A stretch of 36,508 bases of DNA, from contig JANQKS010000083.1 of NCBI GenBank assembly GCA_028281005.1, positions 1 to 36,508 of the forward strand. The letters run 5' to 3'. Below are positions 25,586 through 33,881 of this stretch, piece by piece. The position numbers and the translations under genes were made by a program. Numbering within the stretch: position 1 is the first letter of the stretch; every line of letters starts with the position of its first letter. The notes under the pieces are model-generated. The model did no database searches. It was not told where the DNA came from and saw nothing but the letters and a program-made list of their open reading frames with translations. Origin of the DNA: Pseudomonadales bacterium (GTDB lineage: Bacteria; Pseudomonadota; Gammaproteobacteria; Pseudomonadales; Azotimanducaceae).

Positions 25586-26479
25586 ATGCAGGACTTGGCA
25601 GGTAAAAATGCGTTTATCACCGGCGGCGCCAACGGCATCGGATTTGCCATGGCCCAAGCGTTTTTACGCGAGGGTATGAACGTCGCCATTGTGGATGTGG
25701 ATGCGGACGCCCTGGCGGCCGCCGAGCAGCAACTGGCGGGTAGTAACGCCAAGGTGGTGGCCCTGCAACTGGATGTGACCGACCGTGCACAATTTGCGGA
25801 CGTGGCCGCGGCGGCTGAAAACGCACTTGGCCCGATACATGTGCTGTGTAATAACGCCGGGGTTTACCGTGGCGGCAACATGGATGCGATCACCTACGAA
25901 GATTGGGACTGGGTGATGGGAGTTAATGTAGGCGGCGTGATCAATGGGGTGCAAACGTTGGTGAATCGCATTAAAGCCCACGGCGAAGGCGGACACATCG
26001 TCAACACAGCGTCCATGGCAGGTGTCACCACATCGCCCGGATTGGGGGTCTACAACACCAGCAAGTTTGCGGTGGTGGGTTTGTCAGAAGCGCTGCGCCT
26101 GGACCTTGAGGCGCATAACATTGGTGTCTCCGTGTTGTGTCCCGGTATGGTGCGCACGCGCATCTTAGACAGCGAACGCACCCGACCGGACAGTTTTGCG
26201 GTCAACAGCGATGATGCCGAAGCGGCGGCTCAGGCACACAGTGAAGTGATGCACATGGCGATGAATGCCGGAATCGATCCAACCGAGGTTGCAGATCTAG
26301 TGGTGCAAGGCATCAAACAAAATCAATTGTATCTGTTTCCGCACCCGGAATTAGGCGACGCGGCACGCGAGCGCATGAACGCCATCAGCGAGTCTTTTGG
26401 CGAACCGGACCCTGAGCGGGTCAAGGCGCAAGAAGAGTTTTTATCGCAGTTATTGCAGGTGGGTGATAAGACAGATTAG
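25586..26479 (+). CDS. short-chain dehydrogenase/reductase (SDR)
   Basis: A 297-residue SDR with TGGANGIG at 12-19, VLCNNAGVYRGG, and catalytic Y156/K160 in YNTSKFAVVG. Like the SDR at 12943 it has a C-terminal extension (LYLFPHPELGDAARERMNAI), so the two are probably paralogues. Start ATG 25586 is preceded by AGGAGAAG. It ends by overlapping the stop of the convergent lipoprotein gene. Confidence 0.93.
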   Translation: MQDLAGKNAFITGGANGIGFAMAQAFLREGMNVAIVDVDADALAAAEQQLAGSNAKVVALQLDVTDRAQFADVAAAAENALGPIHVLCNNAGVYRGGNMDAITYEDWDWVMGVNVGGVINGVQTLVNRIKAHGEGGHIVNTASMAGVTTSPGLGVYNTSKFAVVGLSEALRLDLEAHNIGVSVLCPGMVRTRILDSERTRPDSFAVNSDDAEAAAQAHSEVMHMAMNAGIDPTEVADLVVQGIKQNQLYLFPHPELGDAARERMNAISESFGEPDPERVKAQEEFLSQLLQVGDKTD

Positions 26480-27387
26480 CTGCGTGGCCTGAAACCCAGC
26501 AGGCTGGCTTTATAGGTGTCGGGATCACCGTGGTAAATTTTGCCGGCTTGGCTTTGCAGCATGGCTACTGCTTCGCGGTCGCCCGCCAAGTTCACCACCT
26601 CGGAACATTGCCAACCTTGTTCGTCGAACACCTCCAGCAGGGTTTGTCCTAAGGTATACAGATGGGCCGGCTGCAAGCTAACACCGACCACCCAGCGCGC
26701 CTCACACACCGCTACAATACTGCGAAAGTATTTGGGCCGCTCAAGATCACGCTCGGAAATATCCAACAAACCTTCTTCAATGATCCCGGGTCCTACCTGC
26801 ATGGCGCTGTGAAATAAATTGCGCTGGTAGGCATCCTTATGCACCACACCTATGCTTTGGTTCCCGACGTGGTTCCTGCCTTGGTCCCTACTTTGGTCCC
26901 TACCTTGGTCACGGATGCCTAAGATGCGGGTATAACCGTGGCCTTCAACGGGATTCAGCGTCTCGCCGTCAACCTGCAGTAGCCCAACAGGTTGTAGGCT
27001 GTGTAGTTCGGCGACAAAACCACTGCCCACCAGCACCTTCAGGTTGTACTGGGAAAGCGCGGCGCTGGCCGCCAGGCCGCTGCCGGGTGCTGCAACCAAT
27101 ACCGGTTCCACCTGTAGTGGATCTAGCGCCAGCAGCAGGAGTGGGGAGGTTGCGTGTTCTATCACCAACGCTTGGACCCCGTCGGGTAGGGTGGACGCTA
27201 GCGCCTCCTGCCAACTCTGCGAACCCTGCAGAACGCCTGACGGGACGGAGGTTGCGGGCCCTGGGTTAGTGGAGCCGGCACTAGAGGTGTTGGCGTCGCA
27301 GCCCGTCAATGTAGCCATGGCCACCAAGGTGGATAACAAGGCGGCAAAGACACCATATACGCTGCGGATCAATGGCGTTTGACGCAC
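26476..27387 (-). CDS. phosphodiester glycosidase-like (DUF2233) lipoprotein
   Basis: A 303-residue protein starting with GTG 27387. A signal peptide ends in the lipobox TLTGC (C30). The body resembles the NAGPA/DUF2233 phosphodiester glycosidase domain: LKVLVGSGFVAE, FHSAMQVGPGIIEEG, RSIVAVCEARWVVGVSL, and EVVNLAGDREAVAML where the family usually has a LDGG-type motif. Its activity is therefore uncertain. A repeated insert (RDQGRDQSRDQGRNHVGNQ) interrupts the domain. It converges on the SDR gene with a 4-nt overlap and is followed upstream by the DMT gene. Confidence 0.65.
   Translation of the reverse strand: MRQTPLIRSVYGVFAALLSTLVAMATLTGCDANTSSAGSTNPGPATSVPSGVLQGSQSWQEALASTLPDGVQALVIEHATSPLLLLALDPLQVEPVLVAAPGSGLAASAALSQYNLKVLVGSGFVAELHSLQPVGLLQVDGETLNPVEGHGYTRILGIRDQGRDQSRDQGRNHVGNQSIGVVHKDAYQRNLFHSAMQVGPGIIEEGLLDISERDLERPKYFRSIVAVCEARWVVGVSLQPAHLYTLGQTLLEVFDEQGWQCSEVVNLAGDREAVAMLQSQAGKIYHGDPDTYKASLLGFRPRS
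26869..26928 (-). repeat. five 12-nt repeats inside the DUF2233 lipoprotein
   Basis: Minus-strand units are CGTGACCAAGGT, AGGGACCAAAGT, AGGGACCAAGGC, AGGAACCACGTC and GGGAACCAAAGC, encoding RDQG/RDQS/RDQG/RNHV/GNQS. The period is a multiple of three, so the frame is kept. The unit closely matches that at 20086-20133. Confidence 0.8.
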
Positions 27388-27392
27388 GTGTG

Positions 27393-28325
27393 TTACCCTT
27401 TTTGTTTGGGTGGTGTATTTACCAGCACCACGCCGGCGCCGGCCAAGGCAACCGCGATGAGGAAGGTGGTGGTGATGGGGTCATCAAACAGCAGCCAGCC
27501 GAACAACACCCCGAAGATGGGGCTGAGCAACCCGAAAGACGCCATGTTGGACACCGGATAAATGCTGAGGATCCAAAACCACAACAGGAAACCAATGGCA
27601 ACGACCACCACTACCTGACCGGCAAACACCCAGGCGATGGTGGCTGTCATTTCACGTAAGGCGGGGCCAAACAGGGGGGCGATGGCCAATAAAACGACGG
27701 CAGATACTGCCAATTGGTAAAGCAAGTTCATCTCCGCCGAGCAAGTATTAAGGCGACTTGCGCGGGTTAACAAGGCAATACCCGCCCAGAACATGCCGGC
27801 CAGCAGCGCCAGCAAATCGCCGAACCAAGCCATCTCACCGGCGCTGCCTAGATCGCCACCGAAAGCGATAGCCACACCCAGCACGGCAAGGGAAAGGCCC
27901 ACTACTTTGTTACGGTGTAGTGGCTCTTCGGGCACAAAAAAGTGGGCGCCGAGTGCCACCCAGACCGGCATGATGTAAAAAAATAGGCTGACGCGGGTGA
28001 CCGTGGTGTAGTCCAAGGCCAAAAACAACAGACAGAACTCACCGGCAAACAACAATCCGTTGATCACGCCGAGACCCAGCGTGCCGTCGCTGATGGACAA
28101 GCGGCGGCGCATAAAAACGGCAAACGCCAACACCAGGGGAAACGCGCAGGCAGAGCGCAAGCCGGATTGAAAAACCGGGGCCATACCCTCGTTTACAATT
28201 TTCACCAGCGCCTGGTTGAGACCCAGGACAACGCTAAAACCGAGCAGCAAACTGCCGCCGAGCATGTCGATGTGCTGCTTGCGCTGGGGTGTACTTGCGG
28301 GTGCGCTTGGAGATGGGCTGTTCAC
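27393..28325 (-). CDS. DMT superfamily transporter (EamA)
   Basis: A 310-residue inner-membrane protein with ten hydrophobic segments in two EamA repeats. Seen are LGLNQALVKIVNEGMAPVFQSGLR, LDYTTVTRVSLFFYIMPVWVALGA, and VSNMASFGLLSPIFGVLFGWLLFDDP in the second repeat. It is a probable metabolite exporter. GTG 28325 is the longest start; ATG at residue 21 (MLGGSLLLG) is possible. It lies 5 nt upstream of the lipoprotein gene on the same strand. Confidence 0.9.
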   Translation of the reverse strand: MNSPSPSAPASTPQRKQHIDMLGGSLLLGFSVVLGLNQALVKIVNEGMAPVFQSGLRSACAFPLVLAFAVFMRRRLSISDGTLGLGVINGLLFAGEFCLLFLALDYTTVTRVSLFFYIMPVWVALGAHFFVPEEPLHRNKVVGLSLAVLGVAIAFGGDLGSAGEMAWFGDLLALLAGMFWAGIALLTRASRLNTCSAEMNLLYQLAVSAVVLLAIAPLFGPALREMTATIAWVFAGQVVVVVAIGFLLWFWILSIYPVSNMASFGLLSPIFGVLFGWLLFDDPITTTFLIAVALAGAGVVLVNTPPKQKG

Positions 28326-28353
28326 GTGCGCTCTAACGTAGCATGATTACGGC

Positions 28354-28656
28354 ATGCCAGTAAAAAGACCTTCTCCTCGTGCTAAACCTACCGCTGTGGA
28401 CCGTGCTGCCGCACGGCGCATCGTCTGGGTGCGCCTCACCCGCACGGTAGTGTTAGGCACCATCGCCACCATTGTGGCCATCATTTGGCTGGGCGAGCAG
28501 TATGGTGTCGAACGTGACGTCATTTTGGCGTTTCTTGGCACCAGTGCTTTGTTTGTTGGGTTGTTAATCCTGTGCGGATTAATGGCGATGGTGTTGCTGT
28601 GGCTGTTACGCCGCTACATCAAATCTTGGAAGAAGCGATCGCCGCGCGGAATGTAG
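28354..28656 (+). CDS. small basic membrane protein, unknown
   Basis: A 100-residue protein with a basic N-terminus and two membrane helices (TVVLGTIATIVAIIWLG and ALFVGLLILCGLMAMVLLWLLRR). I do not recognise a family. It is divergent from the DMT gene, with a gap of 28 bp, and its last 43 bp overlap the 3' end of the convergent lepB. The hydrophobic pattern and a plausible ATG at 28354 favour a real gene. Confidence 0.6.
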   Translation: MPVKRPSPRAKPTAVDRAAARRIVWVRLTRTVVLGTIATIVAIIWLGEQYGVERDVILAFLGTSALFVGLLILCGLMAMVLLWLLRRYIKSWKKRSPRGM

Positions 28657-29291
28657 TAGTTCTCGTAGTCTAGAGAAAAGGCGATGGCGTTCGCTTTGCC
28701 GAGAATACTATCGCGGTGCACAAAACCAATCACGCGAAAATCCTGGCTGTTATCGCGGTTGTCACCCAACACCAGATAGTGGTCCTCGGGAACCTCGATG
28801 GGGCCAAACGAGCTGCGTATCTGCGGGTGACGTAAACGGTGGGTCATCACTGTGCGCGACTTGCCGAGCACAGTTTCCCGTGCCACTTCGATGTGCGGCA
28901 AGCCATGTGCTACGGGGCCTGGTAAACCTGTCGCGGGGATGTCTTCGTAGGTAGCCACTTCGCCGTTGATGGTGAGGCGGTTCTTTTGCAGCTGCACCTT
29001 ATCTCCCGGCACGCCGATCACCCGTTTGACCAGCAGCTTGGCGTCCTTGGGTGACTCAAAAGTAATCACATCAGAGCGTTCGGGATTGGCCCAACGTGCC
29101 AAGCGTACGAAGGTGAATGGCACACGTAGATCGTAGGCCATCTTGTCCACCACAATGCGGTCCCCTTCGAGGATCGACGGGATCATCGAACCGGTGGGTA
29201 CTTGATTCCAGTCGGCGATGGCGCTGCGGAACAGCAACATCACCACGATGAACAAAATAAAGCCGCGCCATTCGCGCCAGTGTTTACCCAT
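28614..29291 (-). CDS. lepB: signal peptidase I
   Basis: A 225-residue signal peptidase I. One N-terminal membrane helix (FILFIVVMLLFRSAIADW) precedes the catalytic serine S35 in PTGSMIPSI; the general base is K89 in KRVIGVPGD; box E is LGDNRDNSQDFRVIGFV. It cleaves signal peptides at the outer face of the inner membrane. With one membrane helix it is shorter than E. coli LepB, which has two. It overlaps the upstream DUF1244 stop by 1 nt. Confidence 0.95.
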   Translation of the reverse strand: MGKHWREWRGFILFIVVMLLFRSAIADWNQVPTGSMIPSILEGDRIVVDKMAYDLRVPFTFVRLARWANPERSDVITFESPKDAKLLVKRVIGVPGDKVQLQKNRLTINGEVATYEDIPATGLPGPVAHGLPHIEVARETVLGKSRTVMTHRLRHPQIRSSFGPIEVPEDHYLVLGDNRDNSQDFRVIGFVHRDSILGKANAIAFSLDYENYYIPRGDRFFQDLM

Positions 29292-29590
29292 CAGTGTTGT
29301 GTTGAAGCTTCCATGGCAGCCAGTTGTTCTGGGGTGGCTTCAGTTTGGTGGTTGGCTTTCCACTCATCGTAAGTCATACCGTAAATTTTTTGTCGCGCGT
29401 CTTCGAATTCTAGTTCCACGTCTAAATCATCAGCGGCGGCTTTGTACCACTTGGTGAGGCAGTTGCGGCAGAACCCGGCGAGGATCATCAGATCGATGTT
29501 TTGCACGTCTTTACGCTCGTCAAGGTGTTCCAACAAGCGGCGAAACGCGGCGGCTTCAATTTCGGTTTGGCGGGTGGTGGCATCAGACAT
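29291..29590 (-). CDS. DUF1244 family protein
   Basis: A 99-residue protein. AAAFRRLLEHLDERKDVQNIDLMILAGFCRNCLTKWYKAAAD is the characteristic DUF1244 core with its paired cysteines (FCRNC), and YGMTYDEWKANHQTEAT follows. The function is unknown. It is transcribed just before lepB with a 1-nt overlap and 42 nt after yaaA. Confidence 0.92.
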   Translation of the reverse strand: MSDATTRQTEIEAAAFRRLLEHLDERKDVQNIDLMILAGFCRNCLTKWYKAAADDLDVELEFEDARQKIYGMTYDEWKANHQTEATPEQLAAMEASTQH

Positions 29591-29632
29591 TTGAAATTTC
29601 CTTTTGCGGTGGGTGCTTTGGCGACCGCTGGT

Positions 29633-30400
29633 TTAGCGGCGCACAAAAACCCAATCGTTGGTGTTCGACATGGCTGCGTTGTACGCGTAACCCTCATAAT
29701 CGAAAGCGCGTAGTGCTTTGAGCGTGCTTACGCGATGATCAATCATGTAACGTGCCATAAGGCCGCGCGCCTTCTTGGCGGAGAAGGACAAAAAGCGGTA
29801 TTTGCCGTTGTGCCATTCTTTGAAATGTATATGGATGATGCGCGCTTCAATGGCGTCAGGATCCAGCACGTTAAAATATTCATTTGAAGCTAAGTTGACC
29901 AGGATCTCCTGCTTCTGCTCGGCGATGGCGTCGTTGAGCGCCTGGGTGACTTTTGTGCCCCAAAACTCGTAGAGATTTTTGCCGCGCTTGGTGCATAACG
30001 CGGTGCCCATCTCCAAGCGATAGGGGCGTATGCCGTCCAATGGGCGCAGCAGACCATGCAGTCCGCTCAAGATGCGGATGTGCTTCTGGGCCCAATTAAA
30101 ATCCCGCTCGCTTAAGCTGCTGGCATCCAAGCCGATGTAAACGTCACCCTTGAAGGCAAGTGCCGCGGGACGTGCGTGTTGGCGGTCAAACTCCGGCTGC
30201 CACTCGGCGTAGCGGCGGTGGTTGAGGTCGGCCAGCTTGTCGCTGATGTGCATGAGCGACGCCAGTTGTGCGGGCTCGTAGTTGCGCAAGTTTTTGATCA
30301 GCTCCGCGCTGTCGTCGACAAACTCCGGTTGACTGAGTTTTTTGGTCGCAAGGGTCGACTCGTAGTCTAGTGATTTGGCTGGTGAAAGAATGGCCAGCAT
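29633..30400 (-). CDS. yaaA: peroxide stress protein YaaA
   Basis: A 255-residue YaaA (DUF328) protein. It starts MLAILSPAKSLDYES and carries AFKGDVYIGLDASSL, RILSGLHGLLRPLDGIRPYRLEMG and the C-terminal KKARGLMARYMIDHR. In E. coli YaaA limits intracellular iron and DNA damage under hydrogen peroxide. Length and motifs are normal. The gene is divergent from the PP2C phosphatase gene across a gap of about 107 bp, which should hold both promoters. No OxyR-like site could be firmly seen. Confidence 0.95.
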   Translation of the reverse strand: MLAILSPAKSLDYESTLATKKLSQPEFVDDSAELIKNLRNYEPAQLASLMHISDKLADLNHRRYAEWQPEFDRQHARPAALAFKGDVYIGLDASSLSERDFNWAQKHIRILSGLHGLLRPLDGIRPYRLEMGTALCTKRGKNLYEFWGTKVTQALNDAIAEQKQEILVNLASNEYFNVLDPDAIEARIIHIHFKEWHNGKYRFLSFSAKKARGLMARYMIDHRVSTLKALRAFDYEGYAYNAAMSNTNDWVFVRR

Positions 30401-30507
30401 TTAGGTCCTCGTTAGTATGCTTCAGGTGAATTGAGACTGTTTATCAACGGGTTAGACAGTTGATTCTCTAGCTAGTTTACCTGATCCCAGGTACCGTACA
30501 CCACGTG

Positions 30508-31260
30508 ATGAAGATGATCGGTAAGACCCACCAAGGTCTGGTGCGCCTCAACAATGAAGACTGTGTGCACTGCGAACCCGCAGGTCAATTTGCGGTACTG
30601 GCAGACGGGATGGGCGGCTTGCTGGCGGGGGACATTGCCAGTGGTGTTGCGGTGGATGCTGCGTGCAAACAGCTGCGGGATCCGCATCAATCCCGCGCTT
30701 GCGCTGAGGATGTGGCGCACGTTTTGGCGGTGGCCCACGAAGCCGTCGCCGCACGAGCCAGGGACATGCGCTACGTTGGGAAAATGGGCACCACGCTGGT
30801 CATCTGGGCCCAAGGACAAGGACAAGGAAAAGAACAAGGAGCTCAAGGACAACACAGCGCCTATTATGCCTACGTCGGTGATTCCCGCCTGTACACCTAT
30901 CGCCGCGGAGATAGCGGGGGTGAGTTAACCCAAGTGACCCGTGATCACACCATGTCCCAGCGGTTGATTGCGCAAGGCAAGTTGGCGCCACACCTTGAGC
31001 ATTTAGCACCTAACCGCCATGTCCTCACCCATGCAATGGGGTTACCGGGATTGTTCCGGGCCGATTGCGGCGAAGTACCGCCGAGTGATCGGGTGCTACT
31101 GTGTAGCGACGGTTTGTCTGATCTTGTTAAAGCGGCGGAGATCTGTGAGTTGATGGCGACCGAAGATCTGGAAGATTGCGCTAACTTTCTGCTCAAGGCT
31201 GCCCTGGATCGGGGCGGCCGCGATAACGTGAGCGTGGTGCTGATCGAGTTTGACGCTTAA
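30508..31260 (+). CDS. PP2C-family protein serine/threonine phosphatase
   Basis: A 250-residue PP2C phosphatase. Metal-binding and catalytic motifs are all present: GLVRLNNEDCVH, ADGMGGLLAGD, GTTLVIW, YVGDSRLYTYR, TRDHTMSQRL, CSDGLSDLV and GGRDNVSVVLIEF. It dephosphorylates Ser/Thr phosphoproteins in the cytoplasm. No partner kinase is adjacent. ATG 30508 is chosen; GTG 30505 and ATG 30514 are close alternatives. A Gln-Gly repeat (AQGQGQGKEQGAQGQ) has expanded in the loop just before the YVGDSR strand. Confidence 0.94.
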   Translation: MKMIGKTHQGLVRLNNEDCVHCEPAGQFAVLADGMGGLLAGDIASGVAVDAACKQLRDPHQSRACAEDVAHVLAVAHEAVAARARDMRYVGKMGTTLVIWAQGQGQGKEQGAQGQHSAYYAYVGDSRLYTYRRGDSGGELTQVTRDHTMSQRLIAQGKLAPHLEHLAPNRHVLTHAMGLPGLFRADCGEVPPSDRVLLCSDGLSDLVKAAEICELMATEDLEDCANFLLKAALDRGGRDNVSVVLIEFDA

Positions 31261-31279
31261 ACAGCGCCCACACAGACTT

Positions 31280-31285
31280 TATAAT
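31280..31285 (+). promoter_or_regulatory. possible -10 box for bolA
   Basis: A perfect TATAAT lies 27 nt upstream of the bolA start. No good -35 sits at 16-18 nt; the nearest TTGACG is 24 nt away, inside the preceding gene. A -10-dominated or stationary-phase promoter would suit bolA, but this is inference. Confidence 0.35.
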
Positions 31286-31311
31286 GCGCAGTTTTCACAA
31301 ACGGGAAAGTC

Positions 31312-31629
31312 ATGAGTAGCCGTGCCGAACGCATCGAACAAACGCTGGATGCCGGTCTGCAGCTGTTGCACCTTGAAGTAGTGGATGAAAGCGGCAACCA
31401 CAGTGTGCCGCAAGGTGCAGAAAGCCATTTTAAGGTGGTCACCGTCTCGCCGCAGTTTGACGACACGACCCGCATACAGCGCCATCGCCTGATCAATCAG
31501 TTATTACAGAGTGAGTTTGACCGCGGTATGCATGCCTTAGCGATACACGCGTATACCGAACAAGAGTGGCAAGCACGCTTCGGTGAAGCGCCGATGAGCC
31601 CACCTTGCGCTGGTGGCAGCGGTAAATAG
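31312..31629 (+). CDS. bolA: BolA family transcriptional/iron-sulfur regulator
   Basis: A 105-residue BolA protein. SHFKVVTVSPQFDDTTRIQRHRLINQLLQSEF and HALAIHAYTEQEW match the BolA core, and the C-terminal SPPCAGG resembles the end of E. coli BolA. BolA proteins work with monothiol glutaredoxins in iron-sulfur sensing and influence morphology. A TATAAT lies upstream, and the trhO gene starts 6 nt downstream. Confidence 0.93.
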   Translation: MSSRAERIEQTLDAGLQLLHLEVVDESGNHSVPQGAESHFKVVTVSPQFDDTTRIQRHRLINQLLQSEFDRGMHALAIHAYTEQEWQARFGEAPMSPPCAGGSGK

Positions 31630-31634
31630 CAGCC

Positions 31635-32603
31635 ATGCGCCGGGTATTGGCTTTTTACAAATTTGTTGCCGTCAGCGACCCACTGGAGGTGCAGCGAGAT
31701 CTGCTGTTGCTTGGTGAAAAACTCGGGGTTAAAGGCACCATCCTGCTGGCGAGCGAAGGTGTCAACGGCACCATCGTGGGGGAACTGGAGGCTTTGCAGC
31801 AAATGCAGCAAGCGCTGGGCCAACGTTTTGGCGAGCTACCGTTCAAATGGTCCGAGCTCAACGCGGAAAACCTCGGCTTTTACCGCTACAAGGTGAAGAT
31901 CAAACCCGAAATAGTGACCTTGGGGGTGCCGGATTTGGACATGCAGCAGACTGGTGAACACGTCAGCGTAGAGCGCTGGCACCAGTTGCTGGATGACCCT
32001 GATGTTGTGGTGATCGATACCCGCAACACCTATGAAATTGACATCGGCACGTTTCCTCAAGCCGTGAATCCAAACACCACCAACTTTCGCGACTTTCCCC
32101 AGTGGGTGGCGGAACATCTCGATCCGCAAACCAATAAACAGGTGGCGATGTTCTGCACCGGCGGCATACGCTGTGAAAAGGCATCCGCCTATATGCAGCA
32201 AGCAGGCTTCGACAAGGTGTATCAGTTAGACGGGGGGGTGTTGCGATACCTCGAGCAGGTCGAGGTGCAAGAAAACCGCTGGCAAGGTGAGTGTTTTGTG
32301 TTTGATCAACGTGTATCGGTCACCGCAGCGCTGGAACAAGGGCATTTTCAGCAGTGTTTTGCCTGCCGACACCCGGTGTCGGATGAAGATATGGCTTCGG
32401 AGTTTTACGAACAGGGCGTGAGCTGCCCGCACTGTTATAGCGATGAGGCGCTAACGCCGGAGAGTGCTGCTCGTCTAGCGTCTTTGCGTGAGCGCCAACG
32501 TCAAGTGGAGTTGGCGGAGCAGCGGGGCGCTGTGCACATCGGCCAACCGCAAGAGCAGCATGCGCCGATGATTTCCGATTCTCAGAGCAGTGGTTCGAGG
32601 TAG
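31635..32603 (+). CDS. trhO: tRNA uridine(34) hydroxylase TrhO (YceA), rhodanese type
   Basis: A 322-residue TrhO. The N-terminal domain has VRGTILLASEGVNGTIVG-like sequence (GVKGTILLASEGVNGTI), the rhodanese domain holds VVIDTRNTYEIDIGTF and the active cysteine C174 in FCTGGIRCEKASAYM. The C-terminal region carries the paired cysteines CFACRHPVS and SCPHCYSDE. It performs oxygen-dependent hydroxylation of wobble uridine in tRNA. It lies 6 nt after bolA. Its 3' end overlaps the convergent tesA end by 22 nt. Confidence 0.95.
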   Translation: MRRVLAFYKFVAVSDPLEVQRDLLLLGEKLGVKGTILLASEGVNGTIVGELEALQQMQQALGQRFGELPFKWSELNAENLGFYRYKVKIKPEIVTLGVPDLDMQQTGEHVSVERWHQLLDDPDVVVIDTRNTYEIDIGTFPQAVNPNTTNFRDFPQWVAEHLDPQTNKQVAMFCTGGIRCEKASAYMQQAGFDKVYQLDGGVLRYLEQVEVQENRWQGECFVFDQRVSVTAALEQGHFQQCFACRHPVSDEDMASEFYEQGVSCPHCYSDEALTPESAARLASLRERQRQVELAEQRGAVHIGQPQEQHAPMISDSQSSGSR

Positions 32604-33196
32604 CTCCACACCGCATCGAGCAGCAAAGGTTGCGCCTCGGCGGTAGGATGGATGCCGTCGTCCTGCATTAAACCGTCGTCCAGTGCGACGTCGTTCAAGA
32701 TAAAAGGCACCAGGTGGGCACCGGTGCTCTGCGCCACCTCGGCAAATACACTATCAAACGCGCTGGTATATCGTGCCCCATAGTTGGGCGGGATACGCAT
32801 AGCAACCAGCAGCGGCACCGCTCCAGCTTGTTGCACCATGTCCACCATGGCGGTGAGATTGGCGCGAATTTTTGAGATGGGGTAGCCGCGCAAACCGTCA
32901 TTGCCGCCAAGTTCGATGATGACAATAGCCGGGGTGTGTTCGTCGATGACCCCTTGCAGGCGCGCGCGGCCGCCGCCGGTGGTTTCACCGGAGATACTGG
33001 CATTGACGGCACGCCAGGGCTCTTCACGCTCCACTAACGTTTGCGCCAATAGATTCACCCAGCCCAGGTCGCGTTGAAAGCCGTACCCGGCACTGATACT
33101 GTCCCCCAGCACCACGACGGCCTGGGTGGACGAGGCATGTACCGTGGGCATGCCAAAGGTCACAAGCAAAATCACAATCAGGTAGTTAAGTTTCAT
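32582..33196 (-). CDS. tesA: GDSL arylesterase / thioesterase I (TesA)
   Basis: A 204-residue SGNH hydrolase with a signal peptide (LNYLIVILLVTFGMPTVHA), so periplasmic. The nucleophile is in VVLGDSISAGYG; the block III motif is ELGGNDGLRG and the catalytic Asp/His lies in DDGIHPTAEAQ. It hydrolyses acyl thioesters or arylesters. I use ATG 33196 because it places the signal peptide at the N-terminus; the longer frame runs into the divergent ybbA gene. The order tesA / ybbA-ybbP is the same as in E. coli. Confidence 0.94.
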   Translation of the reverse strand: MKLNYLIVILLVTFGMPTVHASSTQAVVVLGDSISAGYGFQRDLGWVNLLAQTLVEREEPWRAVNASISGETTGGGRARLQGVIDEHTPAIVIIELGGNDGLRGYPISKIRANLTAMVDMVQQAGAVPLLVAMRIPPNYGARYTSAFDSVFAEVAQSTGAHLVPFILNDVALDDGLMQDDGIHPTAEAQPLLLDAVWSYLEPLL

Positions 33197-33878
33197 GAGT
33201 TCTACAGTTGTCAGTGGTAAGGGCGTTGAAAAAGTAGTTGATACCGCGGCTGGCAAGCTCGTTATCTTGGATGGCATAGACCTGGAAATCAATGAGGGCG
33301 AAACCGTAGCCATTGTTGGTGCTTCAGGGTCGGGTAAAACCACGCTATTGGGTATTCTTGCCGGTTTAGACAGTGCCACCGGCGGAAGCGTTCAATTGGC
33401 CGGGGAAGAACTGACTTGCCTGGATGAAGAAGCCCGCGCCTTAGTACGCGGCGAACATGTGGGTTTTGTCTTTCAATCTTTTCAGCTGTTGGCCAGCCTC
33501 ACCGCCCTGGAAAACGTCATGTTACCGGCCGAGTTGCGTGGTGAATCCCTGGCGGAAACCCAGGCCGTGGCATTATTGGAGAAGGTGGGCCTGGGAGATC
33601 GCTTAGGTCACTATCCGCGCCAGTTGTCCGGCGGCGAACAGCAGCGTGTGGCCATTGCGCGCGCGTTTGCGTCTAATCCCAGCGTACTGTTTGCGGACGA
33701 ACCCACCGGCAACCTAGACACCCACACCGGTGAACGCATCATAGAGTTGCTGTTTGAATTAAATCGAGAATTTGGCACCACCTTGGTGATGGTCACCCAC
33801 GACAATCGTTTGGCGGAGCGCTGCGGACGCATCATCGCCATCGAGGCGGGCCACATACAGCGCACGGAGACGGCTTAA
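33195..33878 (+). CDS. ybbA: ABC transporter ATP-binding protein (YbbA/LolD-like)
   Basis: A 227-residue ABC ATPase: Walker A GASGSGKTT, Q-loop FVFQSFQLL, signature LSGGEQQR, Walker B VLFADEPTGNLD, and switch VMVTHDN. It pairs with the FtsX-type permease encoded 3 nt downstream in a MacB/LolCDE-like exporter of unknown substrate. Its ATG shares two bases with the start codon of divergent tesA (CATG at 33194-33197). Confidence 0.93.
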   Translation: MSSTVVSGKGVEKVVDTAAGKLVILDGIDLEINEGETVAIVGASGSGKTTLLGILAGLDSATGGSVQLAGEELTCLDEEARALVRGEHVGFVFQSFQLLASLTALENVMLPAELRGESLAETQAVALLEKVGLGDRLGHYPRQLSGGEQQRVAIARAFASNPSVLFADEPTGNLDTHTGERIIELLFELNREFGTTLVMVTHDNRLAERCGRIIAIEAGHIQRTETA

Positions 33879-33881
33879 CAC

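Noticed and set aside
33197-33379. Extended start for tesA at 33379
   Set aside because: It would place 61 residues before the signal peptide and lies antisense to the clearly coding ybbA.
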